Shown: positions 26,192 to 34,613 of the stretch, one piece after another
Position numbering within the stretch: the first letter of the stretch is position 1
Layout: each line of letters opens with the position of its first letter
Origin: JAIRVZ01 sp031553415
GTDB lineage: Bacteria > Bacteroidota > Bacteroidia > Bacteroidales > Azobacteroidaceae
Direction: 5' to 3'
NCBI GenBank assembly: GCA_031553415.1
Contig: JAVBLO010000005.1
Span: 25,435-89,434, forward strand
DNA: 64,000 nt
Position numbers and translations under genes: made by a program
Notes under the pieces: model-generated
What the model saw: the letters and a program-made list of their open reading frames with translations, nothing else
The model's database searches: none
Told to the model about the DNA's origin: nothing

Positions 26192-28573
26192 TTAATTTCT
26201 AACTTCAAATTTATCTTTCAACCTAATATCTTCCGATGAACTTCCGATCATAACCGAAAAAGTTCCCGGCTCCACTACAAAATGATTGTCTTTATTCCAC
26301 AAGCCTAAATCTTGCGGCGTTAAATTAAAATCAAGTGTTTTTTCTTCGCCCGGAGCCAAATGGATGCGTTCAAATCCGCGCAACACTTTGACATAGGTGG
26401 TTACCGAACTGTAATCATCGCGTAAATAAAGTTGTACGACTTCGTCTCCTGCCGTTTTCCCGCTGTTTTTTACGGTACAACTGATTTTTACATTCCCTTG
26501 AACACCAATAACCGGATTATGGATTATTAAATTTTTATACTCGAAAGTTGTGTAACTCATTCCGTAGCCGAAAGGATATAATGTTCCGTCGACCCTGACT
26601 TTCCCTTTTGAATCGGAACCCGGCTTGAAAGGAAATGCAAAAGGGATTTGTCCAACGGTTTTCGGAAATGTAATTGTTAATTTCCCGCCCGGATTATAGT
26701 CTCCAAACAAGGTTTGAGCAATGGCATCGCCCATAAACTCGCCGGGAAACCAGCAGTAAATAATCGATGGAATGAATTTTTGCGCCCAATTGATGGTTGC
26801 CGCCCTGCCGTCGACCATTACCAATACAATTGGTTTTCCGGTGGCATAAATGGCCTCAAGCAATTGTTGCTGGCGACCGCACAAATCCAGATTGGTGCGT
26901 GAATATTCTTCGCGGACTGTTTGTTCACTTCCTCCCAGCGCCATCACAACTACTTCCGATTCTTTTGCCACAACAACGGCTTCTTCAAACAGATTTCGTT
27001 CTTCGCTGTCTAAAGAAACATTATACAATTCACTTTCGGGAAAATATTTGTCAATGATTTCACAACCTTTGGCATATTTCACTTCTGCATCAGGCAGGTA
27101 TTCTTTTATTCCCTTGTAAACCGATTTTATAGGAGCGTTAGCCGGACCATAACGACAGATCAGTTCTTTGGTTTCATCAGCATTCGGACCAATGACTGCT
27201 ATTTTTTCCAATGATTTTGAAAGAGGAAGTAATCCTCCCTTAGCTCCTCCCGGAGAAGGGGATTCATTTTTAAGTAGTACCAAGGATTGCAGGGCTGCTT
27301 TAAGCGAAACCGCTTTATGTCCTTCGTTGTGAACAATTTGAGCGGCCTGTTTTACATCGCCTTTGTACGGATTGTCAAAAAGTCCCAATTTGAATTTAAT
27401 TCTTAGTACATCAGCTACCCTGCTGTTAATGGTTGATTCGGATATTTTCCCATCAGCAATTGCTTTCCGCAACGGAATAATAAAATTTTCGGGCAACGAG
27501 AAATTGGTACGGACATTCAAGCCCGCATTGACAACCTGTGCAGCCACATCTTCGAGATTGGACTGTACTTTGTGTTTAGTCATTATATATTCTACCGCTT
27601 CGCTGTCGGATACCACATAACCTTTGAACCCGTATTCCTGACGGAGAATTTCCGTAAGAAAGTGATAACTTCCGGTTATTGGCTCTCCGTCATAGTCGTT
27701 GTACGAACTCATTACACCGAGTGCGCCTGCTTCCTGAAAAGCTTTGCGAAATGGCTCCAGATAAAGCGTGCGCATTTCACGTAGCGCCACATGCGGGTCG
27801 GTGCGTGTGCCTTCGTCTCTGCCGCCGACTGGAACGCTGTAAACGGCAAAATGTTTGGGTGTAGAAATGAGGCCGTTTTCCTGCAGTCCGAGAATCATTT
27901 GTTTTCCCAATTCGCCGACTAAATAAGGATCTTCGCCATAAGTTTCAACCACTCGTCCCCAACGCGGATCCTGGGCAATGTCGAGAATGGGAGCGTAAAT
28001 ATTGGTATAACCAAGTACATTGGCTTCTTTTGCCGTTACCCGTGCAATTTCACGAATCAATTCGCGGTTCCATGTCGCGCCCTGTCCGCATTGTGCCGGG
28101 AACATGGTTGCTCGGTCGGAACAAAGTCCGCGTATGCCTTCGTTGGTAAAATCAACAGGAATACCTAAGCGGGTGTTTTCCACAAACCATCGTTGGATGC
28201 TCTGCCGGTTTCCGACTCCTTTGGCGTATGGGTACGAAAGTTCTGAACCGAAAGTTCCCAAGCCGTTTGCCTGTTCGTCAATATTGGCGATGCCATCTTT
28301 CCATATCTCGTTTTTCCATCCAGGAGTAGGAAGTTTGTCTTTCAACACGCGCCCGGAACCATATAAAGTAGCCATTTGACAGGTTTTTTCATCCATGGTC
28401 ATTTGCGACAATAAATCAGCCACACGAGCTTCAATAGGTGCGGAACTGTCTTCGTAGATATCCTTTATACCGTTTTTGTTGAAATCAATCCAATCTTTTT
28501 TATAGATGTTCTGAGCCTGCATTACATTGAATGCATACAAGGAAAATAATAATATGCTATACAATAATTTCAT
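26192..28573 (-). CDS. GH3 family beta-glycosidase
   Basis: A 793-residue periplasmic enzyme with signal peptide (cut after MQAQ). A short DFNKNGIKDIYED stretch at 30-42 resembles a calcium-binding loop. The GH3 N-terminal barrel has TNEGIRG, PILDIAQDPRWGRVVETYGEDP, substrate-binding KHF (240-242) and nucleophile D323 in GYVVSDSEAVEYI. The second domain holds GGSEQTVREEYSRT with the likely acid/base glutamate, and a fibronectin-type III-like domain ends the protein. Members act as beta-glucosidase, beta-xylosidase or related exo-enzymes; the exact sugar is not decidable here. It lies between the small secreted protein and the fusion enzyme in the same operon. Confidence 0.92.
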   Translation of the reverse strand: MKLLYSILLFSLYAFNVMQAQNIYKKDWIDFNKNGIKDIYEDSSAPIEARVADLLSQMTMDEKTCQMATLYGSGRVLKDKLPTPGWKNEIWKDGIANIDEQANGLGTFGSELSYPYAKGVGNRQSIQRWFVENTRLGIPVDFTNEGIRGLCSDRATMFPAQCGQGATWNRELIREIARVTAKEANVLGYTNIYAPILDIAQDPRWGRVVETYGEDPYLVGELGKQMILGLQENGLISTPKHFAVYSVPVGGRDEGTRTDPHVALREMRTLYLEPFRKAFQEAGALGVMSSYNDYDGEPITGSYHFLTEILRQEYGFKGYVVSDSEAVEYIMTKHKVQSNLEDVAAQVVNAGLNVRTNFSLPENFIIPLRKAIADGKISESTINSRVADVLRIKFKLGLFDNPYKGDVKQAAQIVHNEGHKAVSLKAALQSLVLLKNESPSPGGAKGGLLPLSKSLEKIAVIGPNADETKELICRYGPANAPIKSVYKGIKEYLPDAEVKYAKGCEIIDKYFPESELYNVSLDSEERNLFEEAVVVAKESEVVVMALGGSEQTVREEYSRTNLDLCGRQQQLLEAIYATGKPIVLVMVDGRAATINWAQKFIPSIIYCWFPGEFMGDAIAQTLFGDYNPGGKLTITFPKTVGQIPFAFPFKPGSDSKGKVRVDGTLYPFGYGMSYTTFEYKNLIIHNPVIGVQGNVKISCTVKNSGKTAGDEVVQLYLRDDYSSVTTYVKVLRGFERIHLAPGEEKTLDFNLTPQDLGLWNKDNHFVVEPGTFSVMIGSSSEDIRLKDKFEVRN

Positions 28574-28591
28574 TCTACTTTATTTTGTAAA

Positions 28592-28936
28592 TTACCAGTT
28601 ATTTGTTTTGAGCGCCCAATCCCTGTATTGTAAAGCTTTACCTGCATCTTTCAGCCAATCATATTGACCAATAGGATAAGTCTTATCGACTGCTCTCATC
28701 TCTTTTACTATATTTTCTATTTTTTCCAAAGAGGAGACTATCTGCTCTTTCAACCCAACCTGGTAATAAGACTCATCCCTTTGATATATTCTATATCCAT
28801 AGTATGCAGTGCAAACCGCCTCATGCAAAAGAATAATCCATCCTTTCACGACATCGTCGGAAGCCATTATATTCCCGGGAAATACTATCAATAAGAAATA
28901 TAGTATGAGATTTTTTTTTGCTGTCATCTTTTTCAT
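28592..28936 (-). CDS. Small secreted protein of unknown function
   Basis: A 114-residue protein with a signal peptide (residues 1 to about 25, ending NIMA/S). The mature part of about 90 residues appears mostly helical, with aromatic-rich segments (AYYGYRIYQRDESYY, YDWLKDAGKALQYRDW). I do not recognise a family. It is packed tightly between the esterase gene (3 bp gap) and the GH3 gene (18 bp gap), so it is part of the transcript. It could be an accessory or binding protein, or the remnant of a larger enzyme. Confidence 0.7.
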   Translation of the reverse strand: MKKMTAKKNLILYFLLIVFPGNIMASDDVVKGWIILLHEAVCTAYYGYRIYQRDESYYQVGLKEQIVSSLEKIENIVKEMRAVDKTYPIGQYDWLKDAGKALQYRDWALKTNNW

Positions 28937-28939
28937 CTT

Positions 28940-30388
28940 CTATTGTTTCCAGTTATCGGTTCTAAACGGTGAAGCGGGAATACCATAAACATTGAAAACA
29001 GAGGCTTCCGCAAAGTTTTTATATAAATACCGGACAGCAACAGGTTTCGCTATTTTTTCGCTTGAAACGACGATTTTCCCTCCTTTTTCAACAGCGTTTG
29101 CAGGAATAAACACTTTATCTTCGCCTGCGATTTCAAAACCTTTAAGTTCGGCTTTTATAGGGCAAATACCCTGCTCAGCATTGTTGAACGAAACAATTAT
29201 TGTGCTGTCTTTTATTTCTATCGATTTGTAAGTGGGTGGTGCATATCCGAAGTCCAGCTTTTTGTATGCTTCAGCTAAAGCCCAATAAGCAAGCCTGTTT
29301 CCAACCGTTTCCTTGTCAGCCGGATGAATGAGTAACGGGTCGCCAATATCCATGGTCGTCACCATACCCGAGTTGGGAATGTCGCGCATATTCTGCTCCT
29401 GAACTTCTCGCAAACGAGCAGCAGAAGTCCGTTCCACTCCATCGTAATTAAAAGGCGCAATTTGTACAAAATAAAACGGGAAATCGCCTATATTCCATTT
29501 CGCACGTAAATCTTTTACAAAAGCGGGCATCAGTTGAGCATACAAATCGGGATTGCCGCGATTGCTTTCGCCCTGATACCACAGAAAACCGCGGATGGTG
29601 AAATTGGTAAGCGGAGCTATTTTGGAGTTGTATAAAACAACCGGAGTTTGTGTGGGACTTTTTACTTCTTCCTTGTTGTTCAAAAACGAAAGGTCGATTT
29701 CCGTCGAAAATGGTTCAAGAGCTTCCCTGCTCATCCATGCTTCCACTTTGGAACCACCCCATGTGGAAACCACTATTCCTACCGGCACATTCAATGCCGA
29801 TTGGATATAATGTGCAAAATAATAACCCACCGCACTGATATTTGCCACATTGTCCGGTGTATTTTTGAGCCAGCGACCTTTACAATCGCTTTGCGGTTGT
29901 TTGCTAAATTGACGTACCCATTTTCCTGATTCGGAATCCGTAGTAAACATACGGATTGGCGTAGCTGTGTTTGCTTTCGCAATTACGTCGAATGAGCCTT
30001 TAACAGGCTGTCCGGGAAATCCTTTTACCGGCATTTCCATATTCGACTGACCGCTGCAAAACCAAACTTCGCCGATAAGAATATTTTTCAGAATTACTTC
30101 TTCTCCATCGGTTATACTGATATTGTAGGATTTATTACTTCCCTCAGGCGTTTGAATTTCTATCAAAAAATTACCTTTATCGTCCGAATCGGAGGCATAA
30201 ACATTGCCATTCCACGATGTTGTAACTGTTACTCTTGTTAGTTTGGAGGCATTCCCCCAGATTTTCACTTTGCTTTGTTGTTGCAATACCATATTATCAT
30301 CCAAAACGGATGGCAAAACTATTTTTGCATCAAGTTGATGGACAAAAACGAGCAAATGGAAAGCTATCAATAGGATTTTTGTTTTCAT
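28940..30388 (-). CDS. Sialate O-acetylesterase-type SGNH carbohydrate esterase
   Basis: A 482-residue secreted esterase with signal peptide. An N-terminal beta domain (LPSVLDDNMVLQQQ, about 25-105) is followed by the SGNH catalytic domain with block I as GEVWFCSGQSNMEMP, nucleophile S115, and the late GDPLLIHPADKETVGNRLAYW carrying the catalytic His. The name of the family comes from 9-O-acetyl sialic acid esterases, but Bacteroidota members in plant or microbial glycan loci remove acetyl from other sugars; there is no sialidase here. The gene begins in an ATGA overlap with GH88, so the two are translated together. Confidence 0.9.
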   Translation of the reverse strand: MKTKILLIAFHLLVFVHQLDAKIVLPSVLDDNMVLQQQSKVKIWGNASKLTRVTVTTSWNGNVYASDSDDKGNFLIEIQTPEGSNKSYNISITDGEEVILKNILIGEVWFCSGQSNMEMPVKGFPGQPVKGSFDVIAKANTATPIRMFTTDSESGKWVRQFSKQPQSDCKGRWLKNTPDNVANISAVGYYFAHYIQSALNVPVGIVVSTWGGSKVEAWMSREALEPFSTEIDLSFLNNKEEVKSPTQTPVVLYNSKIAPLTNFTIRGFLWYQGESNRGNPDLYAQLMPAFVKDLRAKWNIGDFPFYFVQIAPFNYDGVERTSAARLREVQEQNMRDIPNSGMVTTMDIGDPLLIHPADKETVGNRLAYWALAEAYKKLDFGYAPPTYKSIEIKDSTIIVSFNNAEQGICPIKAELKGFEIAGEDKVFIPANAVEKGGKIVVSSEKIAKPVAVRYLYKNFAEASVFNVYGIPASPFRTDNWKQ

Positions 30389-31542
30389 AATTTTCTGTAC
30401 CGCATCAGCGCCTCCACAAAATAATAATCGGCATAAGTGAGCGGCGCATCAATTTCCGAATTATTCGGGAAATGTCCCACACTATGACGAAGGATAAAGT
30501 TGCCGTTGGTGTTTGCCCTGGCAAGGTATCCGGGCGACGAAAGCGTATCGATTTGCTTCTTGGCGATTTTCAAATATTTTTCCGAAAGGTTTTTATTCGT
30601 AAAAGTACTTAGTTCGAGTAAGGCCGAACAAATTACCGCTCCTGCCGAAGCATCGCGCAAGGCATCCGGAATACTGGGTGCGTCAAAATCCCAATACGGA
30701 ATTTTATCGGCAGGCAAATGAGGATGATCAATAATAAAATCAGCAATTTTAATTGCCTGTGCCAGGTATTCCGGTTTTTTCGTTTCGCGGAACATCATGG
30801 TATAACCGTACAAAGCCCAGGCCTGTCCACGCGCCCAGGCCGAACTATCGGAATAGCCCTGGTGTGTTTGCTGGCGAAAAGCACCGTTTTCCCGGATACC
30901 ATAATCCACCACATGGCAACAACTTCCATCAGGACGGAAATGGTATTTCATCGTAGTGTCGGCATGCGAAACAGCCATTTTAAAAAATGAACTGTCACCC
31001 GACAAACGGGTTGCTTCACAAAGCAATTCAAGATTCATCATGTTGTCTATAATCACCGGAAAGCGCCATTTCGGATTATCCCACGAGCGAATCACTCCAA
31101 GTGTTGAATTAAAACGGGTAGAAAGTGAACGGGCTGCATTTAATATCACAGTTTTGTATTCGGGACGGTTTGTCAGACGGTATGCATTGCCGTAAGAACA
31201 ATAAATCATAAAGCCAACATCATGATTGTTTGTTGTATATTGTTGCTGTTCAATTCTTTTTGTAAGAATTTCAGCGGCAGTTTTCAGTGAACCGCATGTT
31301 GAATATTCGTACAGATACCACAACGTTCCCGCTGTAAAGCCGCTGCACCAATAGGCATCATCAGACGTTACTAATTTGCCGTTTTTGTCAATAGAACGGG
31401 GCAGACGGCCTTCCATATCCTTCACTGAATTGTAAAGCCTCATGGTTTGTTTTACTGAAAATTGAAGTGTCCTGTCGATCTTATTTGTTGCACATACAGA
31501 ACAAGACAATACAATTAAAACTGTAAAAAGCAGTTTGTTCAT
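30385..31542 (-). CDS. GH88 unsaturated glucuronyl hydrolase
   Basis: A 385-residue (alpha/alpha)6-barrel enzyme with a signal peptide. The two catalytic aspartates of the family are visible as D108 in NNHDVGFMIYCSYGN and D166 in IIDNMMNLELL. GH88 enzymes hydrate and release the 4,5-unsaturated uronic acid left at the non-reducing end by polysaccharide lyases. This fits the lyase-like domain in the fusion enzyme of the same locus. The stop overlaps the start of the esterase gene (ATGA). Upstream, an intrinsic terminator-like hairpin separates it from the GH99-like gene. Confidence 0.9.
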   Translation of the reverse strand: MNKLLFTVLIVLSCSVCATNKIDRTLQFSVKQTMRLYNSVKDMEGRLPRSIDKNGKLVTSDDAYWCSGFTAGTLWYLYEYSTCGSLKTAAEILTKRIEQQQYTTNNHDVGFMIYCSYGNAYRLTNRPEYKTVILNAARSLSTRFNSTLGVIRSWDNPKWRFPVIIDNMMNLELLCEATRLSGDSSFFKMAVSHADTTMKYHFRPDGSCCHVVDYGIRENGAFRQQTHQGYSDSSAWARGQAWALYGYTMMFRETKKPEYLAQAIKIADFIIDHPHLPADKIPYWDFDAPSIPDALRDASAGAVICSALLELSTFTNKNLSEKYLKIAKKQIDTLSSPGYLARANTNGNFILRHSVGHFPNNSEIDAPLTYADYYFVEALMRYRKL

Positions 31543-31559
31543 CTATTTTTAATTTATAT

Positions 31560-31608
31560 AAAAAACTACCTGAATAAATCCACTTTTATCCATTTCATTA
31601 TTCAGATA
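31560..31608 (-). terminator. Intrinsic terminator-like hairpin between GH99-like and GH88 genes
   Basis: On the - strand a 12-bp stem is formed by CTATCTGAATAA (31608-31597) and TTATTCAGGTAG (31576-31565), all paired with one T-G wobble, with a 20-nt loop, followed by five T residues. It starts 21 bp after the stop of the GH99-like gene. It would split the - strand locus into two units, or attenuate the distal part. Confidence 0.65.
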
Positions 31609-31629
31609 GTCAATTTACCTTAATAATGT

Positions 31630-32997
31630 TTAATGCCTTATCGGTTGCGAAGTTCCAAATCCACCTATGCCGTGAAACAGTTCGGAAGCTTTGCCTGTAA
31701 GCCATAAATAATGGTCGGAACCTTTATCATCTTCGTAACCTACAAACCTGCCTGTTCCATTCAAAGGCAAATGATTTTTTGTTTCACACTTGAAAATACA
31801 GGTGCCTTCGTCCAATTCGTCGAACATGGCTACATAAAGCATTTGGGCTTTGGGGTTGGCTGTTTTGTATGCCTGTTTGGCAGCCACCACTTGTTTCCAA
31901 AGGAAATCGCCGCCTTCGCGGGGCGTAGCATCGTATTGGTTATCACCGCCTTTCATATTCGCCCAACTGAATCCGGGGTAAACTACCGGCACATAATCCT
32001 TTTTATTTGTCTTACACCAAGCCAAATCGGCACCCATATTGGTAGCGATATTTGTAGAGGCATTGTTGGTGTTATATCTACCTACAGCCCATGGTGAAAT
32101 AATTCCTACCCATTTTTTGAGCGATTCGTGGTAACGCTCATCGTCGACACAATCACTACTTAGCGTACGCCAGCCATAAGGAACTCCCAGCATGATGGTG
32201 ACTTTTTTCTTTTCGGATCCGCAAACGTTTTCGCAAATATCGTCAAAAACCTGAGGATCGAAGCTGCGGCTTGTAAATCCGTAACCCCAAAGAGAAAAGA
32301 CCGGCTTGCCATTGTGGCGCAGGAAAGTCGGGTTTTCGACATTGTCGAAAAGTTTATACTTCTCTACCAGTTCGTTCCAATCACTTGTAATGCGGTTGTA
32401 ATCCTGAACACTTCCCGCACTGCCGTCGTACATAATCGCGATAGCCCGTCCATACTTCTTAGCTGCTTTCAGGCAATGTTCCAAGACCATATTTACGCGG
32501 GCTTTTGCTGTTCCGCCAGTAGTTTGAGACACAAAACGCTGAACAAAGACACCGTCGATGCCATAATCTTTCATCCATTTGAAATGCAAATCGACAGATG
32601 AATAATCCGCACTGCTGAAAAGATAAGCCTGCGAGCCGTCGGCATACTTAAAGCCAGGGGCGGCATATTTCGTTTCATACTCGGTCATATCCGGCCAACA
32701 GTCAATGTTGATAGAGCCGGGCTTCAAACTGCCATCGTGTGGATAATGAACCCAACCCATGCCGGACGGGTCGCCCGTACATGAAAACCACCCCTGATAA
32801 CCACACATTACCAACTTATCATAAGAGGTATAAAGGCAACCTGTTTCGTCGTAAACAACTTCATTAGGATTCACGGGGATGGTATCCGGCGGAACAACCG
32901 GCGGTTCGGGTTCGGGAGGAGTCACAGGGTCGTCGCCACCACAGCTCCACATCAAAAAAACGCTAAAAAACGCTATGATAAATAAATCCTTTTTCAT
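31630..32997 (-). CDS. GH99/GH71-like glycosidase lipoprotein
   Basis: A 455-residue lipoprotein (LMWSC, Cys19) with a proline-rich tether of about 30 residues, then a single (beta/alpha)8-type catalytic domain. Marked stretches are VMCGYQGWFSC, NIDCWPDMTEYE, GIDGVFVQRFVSQT, KPVFSLWGYGF and VAMFDELDEGTCIFK; the acidic DELDE near the end corresponds to the catalytic region of GH99-like enzymes, which in GH99 proper are endo-alpha-mannosidases. The domain is closely related to the first domain of the 1449-residue protein encoded at 37431-41780, so one arose by duplication. Here it is held on the cell surface or in the periplasm by lipid, there it is exported by T9SS. Substrate is unknown. Confidence 0.8.
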   Translation of the reverse strand: MKKDLFIIAFFSVFLMWSCGGDDPVTPPEPEPPVVPPDTIPVNPNEVVYDETGCLYTSYDKLVMCGYQGWFSCTGDPSGMGWVHYPHDGSLKPGSINIDCWPDMTEYETKYAAPGFKYADGSQAYLFSSADYSSVDLHFKWMKDYGIDGVFVQRFVSQTTGGTAKARVNMVLEHCLKAAKKYGRAIAIMYDGSAGSVQDYNRITSDWNELVEKYKLFDNVENPTFLRHNGKPVFSLWGYGFTSRSFDPQVFDDICENVCGSEKKKVTIMLGVPYGWRTLSSDCVDDERYHESLKKWVGIISPWAVGRYNTNNASTNIATNMGADLAWCKTNKKDYVPVVYPGFSWANMKGGDNQYDATPREGGDFLWKQVVAAKQAYKTANPKAQMLYVAMFDELDEGTCIFKCETKNHLPLNGTGRFVGYEDDKGSDHYLWLTGKASELFHGIGGFGTSQPIRH

Positions 32998-32999
32998 CT

Positions 33000-34586
33000 T
33001 TATTTAATAATCACTTTTTGTGTATAAACTTCACCGGCAACGGAAATTTTCGCCACATAAACACCTTTCAACCCGGTAACAGGAAAGTTTACCTCTCCGG
33101 CAGCAGTTTTTGCGGCCACTTTTTGTCCGCTGACAGCGAATAATTCAGCAGTGATAACTTCTGCATCTGTTGATTGTACGAGCAAATATTCTCCCTCTTG
33201 AAACACTTTCAAGTTTTCAGGCAATTTAGCAGAGTTAATTCCCAATGATATTCCAACACCTTCCATTGCTCCTGCGCTGCATTTATTGTCTGCAAAAGCA
33301 CGAACAGCGCCAAGTTGATCGGTTGAAATACCCATATTTTTCAGAAATGCTGCATTGCCATAGTTGAGCGCAGTAGCGCCGGCTGTCAACGGATACACAT
33401 TATATTCACTATTGAAAGCATCAATACCCGACAACACTTCAGAACGGTTAAAGGGACTTGTCATATAATCCCAATACAAAGTTTGAGCATAACAATCGGC
33501 AGGTATCACCTGGGCTCCGAATACATAAACTTTACCGATAAACGAATTACTGACGGTGAGTTTATCTACGGAAGGAGCATAGCCATACGTAAAGTCTTCG
33601 GCCACAGAACCATCACTTCTGGCATTACCCTCAATAATTGAGTTTTGAATATTGATTACCGGTCTGCGGGTTTCATTTTCCTGAATTTCTACAGTAAGAC
33701 CTGCACCGCTACCACCAGCCGAACGTCCGATATTGTCCACAATAGTAGTATTAACAATATTAAATTTATTGGAAGCCTGAGCACCATAAACGTAGATAAC
33801 ACCACCGTTTCCTGCGTTTTTATTACCCGAAAAAGTGGAATTGATGATGTTGATGGTCAGATTTTCCGCCATCAAACGGAAGAATAAACCACCGCAACTG
33901 GCACCACCTTGCGTAGATTCATTTCCTACAAACGAACAGGCTTCAAAACGAATTTCAATATTCGGATTTGCTGTATCCTGAATGTAAAATGCACCACCTT
34001 TGGGGGCTTTGTTGTTTTTGAACAAACAATGTTTGAAAGTCAGACCAAGTGTTTTTTCCACTTCAATGGCTCCACCGCGGGCTGCATCGGAGCCGGTTGT
34101 TTCGGCTTCACAATGATCAAAAATCACATTTTCAGCTGTGAGCGTTCCTCCGTTTACAAAAACAGCCCCACCACGGCTGCTGCCGATGCCTTCTTTCAGC
34201 GTGAGGTTTTTCAACGTCAATATGCCACCGTTATTTACGGTAAAAAAGCGGGAAGTAGTCCATGTCGTTTCGTTGTAACCAATAAAACCGTCGGTTGCTT
34301 TGTCCCCGCCCTGTACGGTAACGTTCTTAGCGATAACGTAACCCGATTTGTTTATGTCACCATCGGGGAGCAGGTTGGCATCATCGTCGCAGGCATACAG
34401 AAAGCCTGAAACATGAACTGTACCTCCTTCTTCAACTGCAGTCAACGCCTTACCAAAAGTGGCAAAAGCCGAAGCGGTAGAAAGTCCGTCGTTACTGTCG
34501 TTTCCCGATGCGGAAACATATACATCATTTGCGGAAGCAGATAAAATACTTCCCAAAAGAATGGCTGTAAAAAATGTTTTTTTCAT
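33000..34586 (-). CDS. Right-handed beta-helix protein with T9SS sorting domain
   Basis: A 528-residue secreted protein: signal peptide 1-19, one beta-helix module from DVYVSASGNDSNDGLS to about residue 440, and a C-terminal sorting domain from about 458 (LKVFQEGEYLLVQS ... GVYVAKISVAGEVYTQKVII). The helix has many short repeats of the NxxFxxNxA type (IFDHCEAETTG, LFKNNKAPKGG). The module ends with the AGAMEG-type stretch seen at the end of such Bacteroidota helices. These modules resemble polysaccharide lyases or glycan-binding scaffolds; no catalytic residues can be assigned. It is 2 bp from the GH99-like gene and shares its module with two neighbours. Confidence 0.85.
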   Translation of the reverse strand: MKKTFFTAILLGSILSASANDVYVSASGNDSNDGLSTASAFATFGKALTAVEEGGTVHVSGFLYACDDDANLLPDGDINKSGYVIAKNVTVQGGDKATDGFIGYNETTWTTSRFFTVNNGGILTLKNLTLKEGIGSSRGGAVFVNGGTLTAENVIFDHCEAETTGSDAARGGAIEVEKTLGLTFKHCLFKNNKAPKGGAFYIQDTANPNIEIRFEACSFVGNESTQGGASCGGLFFRLMAENLTINIINSTFSGNKNAGNGGVIYVYGAQASNKFNIVNTTIVDNIGRSAGGSGAGLTVEIQENETRRPVINIQNSIIEGNARSDGSVAEDFTYGYAPSVDKLTVSNSFIGKVYVFGAQVIPADCYAQTLYWDYMTSPFNRSEVLSGIDAFNSEYNVYPLTAGATALNYGNAAFLKNMGISTDQLGAVRAFADNKCSAGAMEGVGISLGINSAKLPENLKVFQEGEYLLVQSTDAEVITAELFAVSGQKVAAKTAAGEVNFPVTGLKGVYVAKISVAGEVYTQKVIIK

Positions 34587-34613
34587 TTTGAATTATTCTT
34601 TGAATTAAATTTA

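Noticed and set aside
28940..30388. True sialic acid metabolism
   Set aside because: The esterase family name suggests sialate, but no sialidase, lyase or transporter for sialic acid is nearby.
33909..34409. 166-codon open frame on the + strand
   Set aside because: Antisense to the beta-helix repeats; its Cys/Phe/Gly-rich product follows from the repetitive codons on the other strand.
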